Origin: Chloroflexota bacterium
GTDB taxonomy: Bacteria > Chloroflexota > Dehalococcoidia > Bin125
Reading direction: 5' to 3'
NCBI GenBank assembly: GCA_009838735.1
Contig: VXQZ01000055.1
Location: 1-46,304, forward strand
DNA length: 46,304 nucleotides
Shown here one piece after another: positions 16,633 to 24,508 of the stretch. The notes under the pieces are model-generated. The model was given only the letters and a program-made list of their open reading frames with translations. It was not told the origin of the DNA and made no database searches. How positions within the stretch are numbered: position 1 is the first letter of the stretch; the number at the start of each line of letters is the position of its first letter. The position numbers and the translations under genes were made by a program.

Positions 16633-17470
16633 CGGGCTTCGTCGCTCGAAGAGAGAACATCAAGGGCAGGCGGCGGTCGGGCTTTCCCTCAATGTCGGGT
16701 AACCGCCAGATGCCTTGCTCAGTCTCAATCAGCCAGGGCAGCGCCGGATAGACGGTCCAATCCTGCTCGTGCAGGAAGTCGAGCTGCAGACCTGCCGCCA
16801 GCACGGCGGTCACAATCTCGCCGAGGCCGTGATTCCATTCGTAGGATTCCTGGTGCTCGAACGTGGCGGACGGGTCGGTGTAGTCGCCATCGCCGCTCCA
16901 GTGCAGCGGTTGCTCCGTCTCGAAGTAGGGGTAACGCAGAGGCAACTCACCCAGGGGCGCGTCGTCGTCGACCGAAAACGTGATTGGATGTACGTCCCGG
17001 ACGTACAGTTGGCCGCCGTCCTTCAGGAAACCGGCACAGACGTTCGCCCAACCGGCGATGTCCGGCAACCAGCACAGGGCGCCGATGTTCACGTACACCA
17101 GATCAAAGGTCCCCAGGCGGTCCGCCAGGACCTCGGGCGCTGCGTACAGTTCCGACTCCACAAACTCAGCATTCAAGCCTGCCCGACCGGCAATCTCGCG
17201 AGCGGTATCGACCGCTGAGGGAGCGAAGTCGACACCAACGACTTCGGCTCCCAGGCGAGCCCAGGACAAGGTGTCGAGGCCGAAGTGACACTGGAGATGT
17301 AGCAGCGACTTGCCTGCAACGTTGCCGACTTCATCGAGATCGAGTGGCAACAGCGTCGTGTTGCCCGCCAGGAATCGTTCGACGCCGTAGAACTCTGATG
17401 CAGCGTGAACCGCAACCGACTCGTCCCATCGAGCACGATTTGCGTCCAGGTAGTCGTCAGGCGATGACAC
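16595..17470 (-). CDS. Class I SAM-dependent methyltransferase
   Basis: The roughly 291-residue protein has the Rossmann methyltransferase motifs: SLLHLQCHFGLDTLSWARLG (motif I variant), GVDFAPSAVDTARE with an acidic residue for SAM ribose, and FDLVYVNIGALCWLPDIAGW (motif II). The DYLDANRARWDESV start and the later DYTDPSATFEHQESYEWNHG segment are shared with a group of methyltransferases of unknown substrate. The GTG at 17470 overlaps the serS stop by 14 bases, so the gene is probably co-translated with serS. Confidence 0.85.
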   Translation of the reverse strand: MSSPDDYLDANRARWDESVAVHAASEFYGVERFLAGNTTLLPLDLDEVGNVAGKSLLHLQCHFGLDTLSWARLGAEVVGVDFAPSAVDTAREIAGRAGLNAEFVESELYAAPEVLADRLGTFDLVYVNIGALCWLPDIAGWANVCAGFLKDGGQLYVRDVHPITFSVDDDAPLGELPLRYPYFETEQPLHWSGDGDYTDPSATFEHQESYEWNHGLGEIVTAVLAAGLQLDFLHEQDWTVYPALPWLIETEQGIWRLPDIEGKPDRRLPLMFSLRATKPATRPSPSAPPSR

Positions 17471-18719
17471 GAGAACCCATTCGCGAGGCCAGCACCTCGG
17501 GCAGGATGACGGAGCCGTCCGACTGTTGACCGTTCTCCAGCAGGGCGGCAACGGCTCTCGGCAAGGCCAAACCGGAACCGTTCAGGGTATGGACGAACCG
17601 CGTGCCCTTCCTGTCTTCGGGTCGATAGCGGATGTTTGCGCGCCGCGCCTGGAAATCGGTGCAATTGGAAATGCTGGACACTTCCAGCCACTCCTGCGCT
17701 CCGGGCGCCCAGATTTCGAGGTCGTAGCTGACCGAGGCGCTGAACCCGATATCGCCGCTGCAGATCTGCAGCACCCGATACTCCAGTTCCAGCCCCTGTA
17801 ACAGCGACTCCGCCGAGGCCAGCATCTCCTCAAGGGTCGACGCGGAATGCTCCGGCGTCGTGAACTGGTACATCTCAACTTTCTCAAACTGATGCACTCG
17901 CTTGATCCCGCGCACGTCTCGCCCAGCGCTCGTCTTCTCGCGCCGGAAACATGGAGTGTGCGCCGCATAGCGAATCGGCAGCTGGTTTTCCGAGAGGATC
18001 TCGTCGGCGTGCATATTGGTCAGCGGGACCTCGGCCGTCGGAACGAAGTAGTAGTCCTCTTCTTCATCTCGGTAGAGATTGTCGCGGAACTTGGGCAGTT
18101 GGCCAGAGGCGCGCATCGCGTCTTCGCGCACCATCGCCGGGACGTAGCATTCCTCGTAGCCTGCCTCACCATGGCAATCGAGGAACCAGCCGATCAACGC
18201 TCGCTGCAGTCGTGCGCCCGCGCCTCGGAGGGCGTACATCCGTGAGCCAGACATCGCGGCGGCGCGCTCGATGTCGATGATTCCGAGCTGTTCACCAAGT
18301 TCCCAGTGAGGTTTTGGTTCGAAGTCAAAGACACGCCGTTCACCCCATTCGCGGACGACCACGTTCGCAGCCTCATCGTCGCCGTCCGGGGTTTCCGCAC
18401 CGACCACGTTGGGAATCTCGGCGAGGAGTGCATTCATGGATGATTCAACCGCTCGAAGCTGTTCTTCCAGCTCGTCGATTCGTGCTGCCGATTCCCGCTG
18501 AGCCGCAATCAGTTGTTGGCGCTCGTCGTTGTCCTTGGCCTGGCCAATTGCTCGACCGGCGTTGTTCCGGGCGGCCCGTAGCTCTTCCAGTTCGACCAAC
18601 ACGCCCCGCCTTCGTTCGTCGGCCTCGATCGCCTCGTCAAGCGGAGCCTCCGCCCGGCGACGCGCCAACGATCGACGAATCGATTCCGCATCCTCCCGAA
18701 TCATCTGCGCAGAAATCAC
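17457..18719 (-). CDS. serS: Seryl-tRNA synthetase
   Basis: SerRS charges tRNA-Ser, and also tRNA-Sec in bacteria that make selenoproteins. This matters here because a selenoprotein gene lies at 23900-24442. The 420-residue protein has the N-terminal antiparallel coiled coil (about 25-105). Class II motif 2 is FRREKTSAGRDVRGIKRVHQ with downstream FEKVEMY, and motif 3 is NGSGLALPRAVAALLENGQ. Motif 3 has Leu-Pro where many SerRS have Val-Gly. The GTG start overlaps the NUDIX stop (GTGA), which links the two genes. Confidence 0.95.
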   Translation of the reverse strand: MISAQMIREDAESIRRSLARRRAEAPLDEAIEADERRRGVLVELEELRAARNNAGRAIGQAKDNDERQQLIAAQRESAARIDELEEQLRAVESSMNALLAEIPNVVGAETPDGDDEAANVVVREWGERRVFDFEPKPHWELGEQLGIIDIERAAAMSGSRMYALRGAGARLQRALIGWFLDCHGEAGYEECYVPAMVREDAMRASGQLPKFRDNLYRDEEEDYYFVPTAEVPLTNMHADEILSENQLPIRYAAHTPCFRREKTSAGRDVRGIKRVHQFEKVEMYQFTTPEHSASTLEEMLASAESLLQGLELEYRVLQICSGDIGFSASVSYDLEIWAPGAQEWLEVSSISNCTDFQARRANIRYRPEDRKGTRFVHTLNGSGLALPRAVAALLENGQQSDGSVILPEVLASRMGSRVIA

Positions 18720-19237
18720 GCTCTGTTCTCCTCGAAGTTCTTTACATGGTCGATCGCTGCCATCCCAAGCATCCGCACGTCTTCCGAGATCCGCGCCGAG
18801 ACGCCCTCAAGCGTCATCGGCGCGTTGTCCTCAAGCTGTTTCCGACTCACCCATCGCCAGGTCTCGCCTGGCGGCGCCGGTCGTTCGCTGTTCGTCGGGC
18901 GGGTGAAGTAGATCATGTCGATGTGGTGGTGGGCGTCCTCGCCACCGAATGAACGAATCGGCTCCACCATGATCGTCGCCGGGGGCGACAACTGAGGAGG
19001 GTCGGTATATTCGAACGCATCAGAGGTTGGCATGATCTCCACGGTGATGCCTGTCTCCTCCAACGCCTCACGCCTGGCCGCCTGCAATGGATCCTCGTTC
19101 GGTTCAATATGGCCGCCGGGCGGCAGCCATAGGCCAACTTTACGGTGCCAGTGCAGCAGGGTTGCGCCCTCCATCGACACAAATGTGGTCACCGTGAAGT
19201 GTCGGATACCGTCCACGCGACGTACCGTATCGCACAT
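18716..19237 (-). CDS. NUDIX hydrolase upstream of serS
   Basis: The 173-residue protein has a full Nudix box, GHIEPNEDPLQAARREALEE followed by TGI, with the flanking WLPPGG. It would hydrolyse a nucleoside-diphosphate derivative; the large acidic C-terminal half resembles NUDIX proteins of unknown substrate. The ATG at 19237 has GGAGA 8 bases upstream, inside the divergent gene. A GTG at 19216 is an alternative. A longer frame to 19441 would overlap the divergent gene completely and is rejected. It is coupled to serS by a 4-base overlap. Confidence 0.82.
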   Translation of the reverse strand: MCDTVRRVDGIRHFTVTTFVSMEGATLLHWHRKVGLWLPPGGHIEPNEDPLQAARREALEETGITVEIMPTSDAFEYTDPPQLSPPATIMVEPIRSFGGEDAHHHIDMIYFTRPTNSERPAPPGETWRWVSRKQLEDNAPMTLEGVSARISEDVRMLGMAAIDHVKNFEENRA

Positions 19238-19988
19238 GGAACTGATCTCCGCCGAGAATGGCATGTCGCCGACCTGGTCGCCCGACGGCCAACAGATCGC
19301 CTTTCTCAGCAACCGCGCCGAAGGCTGGGATCTGTACACGATGCCGGCGGGCGGAGGCGAGGCGACGCGATTGACGAGCGGCGCCACCGCCGACGATCCC
19401 GCCTGGTCGACGGACGGTCGTTGGATCGCACTCGAGCGCAATCACCGCATCGAAGCGGTCTCGCCGGATGGCAAGGAGCGCAAGGTCCTGGTCGAGGAAG
19501 CCAGCCATCCGACGTGGTCGCCGACGAACCAACTGGCTTTCGCCCGCAATTGCGACCTGTATGTTCGCGAGCCGGACGGCAATGAGCGGCTGATGCTGCG
19601 CGACGCCGATCAGCCGCACTGGTCTGCCGACGGCCGCACCATCGTGTTCACGAGGCGAGGCATCTGGGAACTCGACGTCGATTCCGGCGACCTCAGGCAG
19701 CGAACTCAAAGTCCGTCCGACGAATCGCCCTGCATCCAGTTCGACGGCGACATCGTCTTCATTCGGCATGGGCAACTCATGATCATCCACCAGGACGGCG
19801 CTATGACCGACATTTCCTATCACCCGTCTCCGGCGGGCGCGCCGGATCCGCACCCGCTGGAGATCGACACCGTCGCTTATCAGCTCCACGACGGCGGCAA
19901 CTGGGACATCGTCACGGCGTCGCTGGAACATGGCAATGTGCGCAAGTTGACGCGAGCGACCTGGACGTCGTGGAACGCGCGGTTGTGA
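19236..19988 (+). CDS. TolB-like beta-propeller protein
   Basis: The roughly 250-residue protein repeats the WD40-like TolB motif, PxWSPDGxxIAFxSxR: SPTWSPDGQQIAFLSNRAEG, DPAWSTDGRWIALERNH, HPTWSPTNQLAFARN and QPHWSADGRTIVFTRRG. About six blades can be seen. No signal peptide is present, so it may be cytoplasmic, unlike periplasmic TolB. Such propellers bind partners rather than catalyse. The ATG at 19236 has no clear ribosome site and overlaps the ATG of the divergent NUDIX gene; the message may be leaderless. Confidence 0.8.
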   Translation: MELISAENGMSPTWSPDGQQIAFLSNRAEGWDLYTMPAGGGEATRLTSGATADDPAWSTDGRWIALERNHRIEAVSPDGKERKVLVEEASHPTWSPTNQLAFARNCDLYVREPDGNERLMLRDADQPHWSADGRTIVFTRRGIWELDVDSGDLRQRTQSPSDESPCIQFDGDIVFIRHGQLMIIHQDGAMTDISYHPSPAGAPDPHPLEIDTVAYQLHDGGNWDIVTASLEHGNVRKLTRATWTSWNARL

Positions 19989-20021
19989 CTACCTGGCATC
20001 CGGCTTCGTTATCGTGACCAC

Positions 20022-20495
20022 ATGTCGCACTTTCTGATCCGGCAGGCTGCGCGCGTGATTGCCGGCAGCGCGGCGCCGCAGGTCGCCTCTCAACTGGCGC
20101 AGCGTTTGACCGCGCAGCAGACCCGGGACGAAGACCGCCGCCGCTTTCTGATCTGGCTGGCCGGGCCGTTCAAGCTCTCCCAGCCCGACGCGTATGAGCA
20201 GCTCTGGCCCCGATTGAGCGGCAACGATCAGACGATCAACGCGCTCACCGGCGTCTTCCTCGAACTCCAGGCCGCCGGCCCGAGCGCCCTGGCGGCCTGG
20301 TTTACACAACTCGCGGAGTCGGACCAACAGCACTTCGACGAGCTGATTGCCGCGATGCAGCCGAAGCAAGCGGACACGCAGCAGCTAATGAAGCAAGCCT
20401 CGAAGGAGGCCGAATCCACGTTCAGGGGCGCGGCCCGGTTCCTTGGCCGCACCTACCGCAAGACCTCCGCAGAAGCGCGCAAACGAAAGCGATAG
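20022..20495 (+). CDS. Helical protein of unknown function
   Basis: The 157-residue protein is not recognised. It appears mostly alpha-helical, rich in Ala and Gln, with a basic amphipathic N-terminus (MSHFLIRQAARVIAG) and a very basic C-terminus (GRTYRKTSAEARKRKR). No membrane helix or signal peptide is visible. It lies 33 bases after the TolB-like gene and 5 bases before the PNPOx-like gene, so all three are probably co-transcribed. The basic tail could bind nucleic acid or membrane, but this is only a suggestion. Confidence 0.7.
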   Translation: MSHFLIRQAARVIAGSAAPQVASQLAQRLTAQQTRDEDRRRFLIWLAGPFKLSQPDAYEQLWPRLSGNDQTINALTGVFLELQAAGPSALAAWFTQLAESDQQHFDELIAAMQPKQADTQQLMKQASKEAESTFRGAARFLGRTYRKTSAEARKRKR

Positions 20496-20500
20496 CCACG

Positions 20501-20995
20501 ATGCCGATGATCGATCACATCACCGACGAGCAGGCCGACCTGATCCGCAACGCCAAGGTGTTCTTTGTCGCGTCCGCCGACCCCACGTTCGGTGAGGGAC
20601 CCAACGGCGAGGGCCCGGTCAATCTGTCGCCCAAGGGCGCAGCCGACCTGCAGGTCATCGACTCACACACGATCGCCTACTTCGACTACCGCGGCAGCGG
20701 CAATGAGACCGCCCGGCACACTGCGGGCGGCGGGCCGATCACGGTGATGGTGACGTCCTTCGACGAGGACGCCGCGATTGTTAGGCTCTACGGCCACGCG
20801 GTCGCAAAGCCGCTTGAGGAGTCGATCCTGGCCGAACAGGCCGAGGCGCTCCGCGCGGTCGAGATGCCTACGCCTGAGCGGCAAGTGATCGAGATCAGCG
20901 TCGACCGCACCCAGACCTCTTGCGGCTATGGCGTGCCGCTCTACGAATACAAGGGTGATCGCTCCCAGGACGAGCGCGGCCGCCGCTACAAGTAG
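20501..20995 (+). CDS. Pyridoxamine 5'-phosphate oxidase-like flavoprotein
   Basis: The 164-residue protein fits the PNPOx-like split-barrel family, with DEQADLIRNAKVFFVASADP at the N-terminus and VNLSPKGAADLQVID in the flavin-binding strand region. Members bind FMN or F420 and reduce small substrates. The LLM genes nearby make F420 plausible, but the cofactor is not shown by sequence. The ATG at 20501 has only a weak ribosome site; a second in-frame ATG lies at 20507. Its stop codon abuts the stop of the convergent LLM gene. Confidence 0.8.
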   Translation: MPMIDHITDEQADLIRNAKVFFVASADPTFGEGPNGEGPVNLSPKGAADLQVIDSHTIAYFDYRGSGNETARHTAGGGPITVMVTSFDEDAAIVRLYGHAVAKPLEESILAEQAEALRAVEMPTPERQVIEISVDRTQTSCGYGVPLYEYKGDRSQDERGRRYK

Positions 20996-21832
20996 CTACG
21001 CGATCAGCTTCGCCAGGCGATCCAGCTCCGGCACGACCTCGTCCGCCCCTGCGTGGGGCAGACCAAAGACCACGCGGTCAACGCCGAGTCGCTCGTACTC
21101 GGGCAGCGCGTCCTCGATCGCCGGGAAAACGTTGATTGAAATCGAATCAAAGTCGCGTCCGGCCAGTTCGGCGCGCGACTTGATGTCCTGCATTGCGCGC
21201 TCAACGAAGCCAGGCGCGGGAATGTTCGGCAGCCAGCCGTCGCACCAGTCGACCACCCGCTGGCGCGCCCACTTGCTGCCGGCGCCCATCAGGATCGGTG
21301 GGTGCGGGTTCTGCACCGGCTTCGGGATCACGTGGGTGCGCGGGATGTCGACGAACTCGGAGTGATACTCGGCGATCTCCTCCGTCCACATCACCTTCAT
21401 CGCCTCGATCCGCTGCTGGGTCACCTTCCAGCGATCCTTGAAGCTGACCCCGAGCGGCTCCATTTCCTCGGCCAGCCAGCCCGCGCCGATGCCGAACTCG
21501 AAGCGACCGCCCGAAATGAAGTCGAGCGAGGCGACCTGCTTGGCCAGCGCGATCGGCTCGTGCTCCGTGACCAGGCAGATGCTGGTGCCGAGCCGAATCT
21601 CCGAGGTCGCGCCGGCCGCTGCGCCCAACGCCACGAAGGGGTCATGGAGGCGGTAGTACTGCTCGGGAAGCGAGCCATCCTCCGAGCGAGGGAACTGAGT
21701 CTCACGGTCGGCGGGCATGTGTACGTGCTCCGGCACCCAGAACGACTCAAAGCCTCGCTCTTCCGCCGCCGCCGCCAACGCCCCCGGATCCATTGCCATA
21801 TCGGTCGCAAAGATCATCACGCCGTACTTCAT
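20996..21832 (-). CDS. LLM-class (luciferase-like) flavin/F420 oxidoreductase
   Basis: The 278-residue protein is an (alpha/beta)8 barrel of the bacterial luciferase-like superfamily. Its signatures are AAAAEERGFESFWVPEHVH (about 20-38), IRLGTSICLVTEHEPIALAKQ, LDFISGGRFEFGIGAGW and HPPILMGAGSKWARQRV. It resembles the TIGR03619-type F420-dependent family. The reaction is an oxidoreduction or monooxygenation of an unknown substrate. The ATG at 21832 has AAAGGAA upstream, favoured over an ORF extension to 21862. It is divergent from the nucleoside hydrolase. Confidence 0.87.
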   Translation of the reverse strand: MKYGVMIFATDMAMDPGALAAAAEERGFESFWVPEHVHMPADRETQFPRSEDGSLPEQYYRLHDPFVALGAAAGATSEIRLGTSICLVTEHEPIALAKQVASLDFISGGRFEFGIGAGWLAEEMEPLGVSFKDRWKVTQQRIEAMKVMWTEEIAEYHSEFVDIPRTHVIPKPVQNPHPPILMGAGSKWARQRVVDWCDGWLPNIPAPGFVERAMQDIKSRAELAGRDFDSISINVFPAIEDALPEYERLGVDRVVFGLPHAGADEVVPELDRLAKLIA

Positions 21833-21906
21833 CGAGAGTTCCTTTCGAATGTGGCCGCTCAATCGACCACAGGTTACGACCTCAAGAGCACAACTAGGCT
21901 GCCAGC

Positions 21907-22839
21907 ATGCAACACCACACTCTCACTCCTCCAACTCCTCCGAGTCGAGTACCGATGGTGCTGGACACCGACACGGCCAACGAGATTGACGACCAGTTCG
22001 CGGTGGTTCATGCGCTGCTGTCGCAGGATCGCCTGCAACTGGAGGCGATCTATGCCACGTTGTTTCTGCGCCAGGGGGACTCGCCGGCTCAAGGGCTGAA
22101 CGATTCCGAAGCGGAGATTCACCGCCTGTTGGACCGCCTGGGAGTTGACGGCGGCGGACGTGTTCATCGCGGAGCGGATCGATTCCTCTCCGAGGACGTC
22201 AGCTCGGTCGCCAATGCGGCCTCGGACGATCTGATTCGACGAGCAATGGAGCCGAGGGACGGTCCGCTCTGGGTCGTGGCGATTGGGGCGCTGACCAACA
22301 TTGCCTCGGCGCTCAATGCGGCGCCGCAGATTGCCAGCCGGATTGTCATCGTCTGGCTGGGCGGACAGCCGCAACATCGCGATGACGCCAGGGAGTTCAA
22401 TCTCTATCAGGATCCCGTTGCCGCGCGCACCGTGTTCGCCAGCGGCGTTCCGCTGGTTCACATTCCCTGCTACGGCGCGGCGTCGCACCTGTTGACAAGC
22501 ACCGCGGAACTCGACGCTTACGTGCGGCCGCAGGGAGCGATTGGCGAGTACCTGAGCGACATCTTCCGCGATCACAGCGAGCAGTATCCGGGTCGATCCA
22601 AGGAGATCTGGGACCTGTCGGCAACCGGCTACGTGGTCAGCAACTCGTGGGTGCCCATTCGCAGTGTGGCGCGGCCGACTCTTTCGCAGCAGATGAAGTG
22701 GGTGGCGTCGCCGGACGACGCTCCGCTCGCCGCGTTCGCCGAGGCGCATTATGTCCAGCGCGATCCGATCTTCAACGATCTGTTTACGAAGCTGGCGGAG
22801 TTTGAGGCAGGAGAGCGAACGGCGGGTTTCGCCGAGTAA
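21907..22839 (+). CDS. Inosine/uridine-preferring nucleoside hydrolase
   Basis: The 310-residue protein has the N-terminal calcium and ribose motif DTDTANEIDDQFA (residues 20-32), the DxDxxxxxDD signature of IUNH enzymes. GPLWVVAIGALTNIASAL and VWLGGQPQ follow, and NLYQDPVAARTVF carries the conserved middle motif. These enzymes cleave N-ribosidic bonds of nucleosides for salvage. A conserved-position Asp near the C-terminus appears in KEIWDLSATGYV. The start lacks a strong ribosome site; an in-frame ATG at 21955 just before the motif is an alternative. Confidence 0.87.
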   Translation: MQHHTLTPPTPPSRVPMVLDTDTANEIDDQFAVVHALLSQDRLQLEAIYATLFLRQGDSPAQGLNDSEAEIHRLLDRLGVDGGGRVHRGADRFLSEDVSSVANAASDDLIRRAMEPRDGPLWVVAIGALTNIASALNAAPQIASRIVIVWLGGQPQHRDDAREFNLYQDPVAARTVFASGVPLVHIPCYGAASHLLTSTAELDAYVRPQGAIGEYLSDIFRDHSEQYPGRSKEIWDLSATGYVVSNSWVPIRSVARPTLSQQMKWVASPDDAPLAAFAEAHYVQRDPIFNDLFTKLAEFEAGERTAGFAE

Positions 22840-22844
22840 CGGCT

Positions 22845-23903
22845 TCAGAGCGACACTGTCACAGGTCGGGTCATGCCGCCGAAGGTCGGCATCCAGCAGG
22901 AGTGTTTGCCCGGTCCGCCGGCGACGATGATGTGAATCTCGTCCGGTTTGTCCGTGATCGGCAGCCACTCATCCGAGCTGTGCGTCGGCAGGATGCCTCC
23001 GGCCATGCGGATGTTGACTGACTCGAGGAATTCCTCGCTCAGTTTGCTGGCTGGGTAGCGGGCGTTCTCCCAGAGGTACTCCTGCACGGCCTCGCGGGTC
23101 CAGCCTTCCGATGCCACAGTCTCGGCATGCTCGGGACCGAACGCGAGTACCGGCTCGCCTTTGCCCAGGATGTTGTTGGAGCCCGCCTGACCCATGGCTC
23201 CGGCGACGGTCTGCAGAATGCCGGCGGCGGTGTTGCTGCCGTGATCCTGGATGTTGTGCGGACCCTCGCAGGCCCAGGTGGTGACGCAGCTGTCCTCGGC
23301 ATTGAACCCGCGCGTGGTCTGGAACGGCGGCCAGGGCGAGGCATCCTCGCGCTCGGTGGCGCAGAAGGCAAACTTGGCCGGTGTGCCCTGAGTGGCGCGA
23401 TCACCACGACCGGGCGTCGCCCCGGCGACATTCAGTTGAACCAGCCGGACGGCGCGCCCAATTGTCGCGTTGGAAGGAAAAGTCGGTCCGAAGCATCCGG
23501 AGCCACCGTGGATTCCGGCAGATCGGGCCGCTGGGCCTGAGGCAAGGATGAAGACCGCGCAGGGATGCGTGGTCGCGTTGATCCCGTCGAGGTTGAAGGG
23601 TGGCTGTGAAATCGCCTCGACGGCGGCAAGGATGATCGGGAACTGTTGAGGGCGGCAGCCGGCCATGACCGCGTTGATCGCGACCGCCTGAACCGTCGCC
23701 TCGCCTTGACGCGGCGAGAGCACGCCAAGCACTTCGAGCGGATCGCGGCCTGAAGATTCCAGCATGGCGTCGACGCGATCGGGCGTCGGCGGAATCAGCG
23801 GCAGGCCGTCCGACCAGCCGCGGCGCTGGCACTCCTGGGAGAAATCGAAGGGATCGGACGGCAAGGTGAAGCGGTCGGCCGCCCTGCCGCTCGCTGCGCT
23901 CAC
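22845..23903 (-). CDS. Cysteine-rich partner protein of the UGSC selenoprotein
   Basis: The 352-residue protein has no function I can name. Eight cysteines are spread along it: C25, C83, C115, C137 (GGSGCFGPTFP), C181, C206, C212 (SCVTTWACEGPHNIQDHGSN) and C336 (GKHSCWMPTFGG). Gly-rich loops around several of them could hold a redox or metal site. There is no signal peptide. Its GTG start overlaps the UGSC stop (GTGA), so it is translated together with the selenoprotein. From this coupling I infer that it is the partner or downstream acceptor; it could also carry the actual catalytic pocket. Confidence 0.8.
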   Translation of the reverse strand: MSAASGRAADRFTLPSDPFDFSQECQRRGWSDGLPLIPPTPDRVDAMLESSGRDPLEVLGVLSPRQGEATVQAVAINAVMAGCRPQQFPIILAAVEAISQPPFNLDGINATTHPCAVFILASGPAARSAGIHGGSGCFGPTFPSNATIGRAVRLVQLNVAGATPGRGDRATQGTPAKFAFCATEREDASPWPPFQTTRGFNAEDSCVTTWACEGPHNIQDHGSNTAAGILQTVAGAMGQAGSNNILGKGEPVLAFGPEHAETVASEGWTREAVQEYLWENARYPASKLSEEFLESVNIRMAGGILPTHSSDEWLPITDKPDEIHIIVAGGPGKHSCWMPTFGGMTRPVTVSL

Positions 23904-24442
23904 GAGTTCGCCTGGCCGAGCAGCGCCGCTTCGAGACGGTCGAGGACGCCGTCGTCGACATGGGCGCGGACGCGCTCGGGGCGCAATCCACCCAGTGGGT
24001 GAGGAACGATCAGGCGGTCGAGTTCAGGCAGACCGCGTTGCTCGGCTTCGAGCTGCAGCAGGTCGGTGAAGGCGGTAGTTCCGACTGTGACGGTCGGGAT
24101 ACCCATGTCTTCGAACAGGACCGAGGCGTGGACACTCCACGTCGTGCAGCTGCCTCAATCGCAGCTCCCTATCAAGAGGAAGTCGGCGCCGTTGCGCAGC
24201 GCGTCGATGGTGGAGTCCGTTGGAGGCCCGCCAACCGGTTTGCTGCCGACCACGAGGTCGCCGAGATCGTGGCGCTCGCCCAGCCGCTCGACCATGGTTT
24301 CCATCAGCAGCCGCGCATTGGCCTTGCGGTTCTCAAGGATGCCTGGTCGGAGACCGTCGAGGGAGGTCGGGCGCGGTGCGGCGGTCGCCTCGCGGACGGC
24401 GACGTGGGCGAGGGGGCTGAGGACTTCGATGGTGTCGGGCAT
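23900..24442 (-). CDS. UGSC-family selenoprotein (in-frame UGA read as selenocysteine)
   Basis: Read through one TGA at 24157-24155, the frame gives 180 residues with selenocysteine 96 in GSCDUGSCTTWSVHAS. The segments KPVGGPPTDSTIDALRNGAD before it and DMGIPTVTVGTTAFTDL after it belong together and match the UGSC family, in which U (or Cys) and Cys three residues later form a redox pair. The ATG at 24442 has a strong GGAGGTG site, and no ribosome site supports a second gene starting at 24106. A SECIS-like hairpin follows the TGA. The reaction is unknown; a thiol/selenol redox role is inferred. Sequencing error is the main alternative but would need to create both signals. Confidence 0.9.
24127..24157 (-). 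promoter_or_regulatory. Bacterial SECIS-like element for UGA recoding
   Basis: On the coding (minus) strand TGA (24157-24155) is followed by 13 bases, then CGTGGA (24141-24136), loop GTG (24135-24133) and TCCACG (24132-24127). The stem is a perfect 6 bp. The loop begins 19 bases after the TGA and starts with G. This fits the bacterial SECIS pattern bound by SelB: apical loop 16-37 bases downstream, with G in its first two positions. Confidence 0.8.
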
Positions 24443-24508
24443 ATTGTCACCTCCGCAAGGGCGAATCCGTCCTGGATTGCTTCCCTAGCCTAGTGAGTCC
24501 CGGCGGCA

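Noticed and set aside
24106-24157. UGSC gene read as two separate genes (23900-24106 and 24155-24442)
   Set aside because: The downstream piece has no ribosome site and begins in the middle of the fold. The frame is unchanged across the TGA, and a SECIS-like hairpin follows it.
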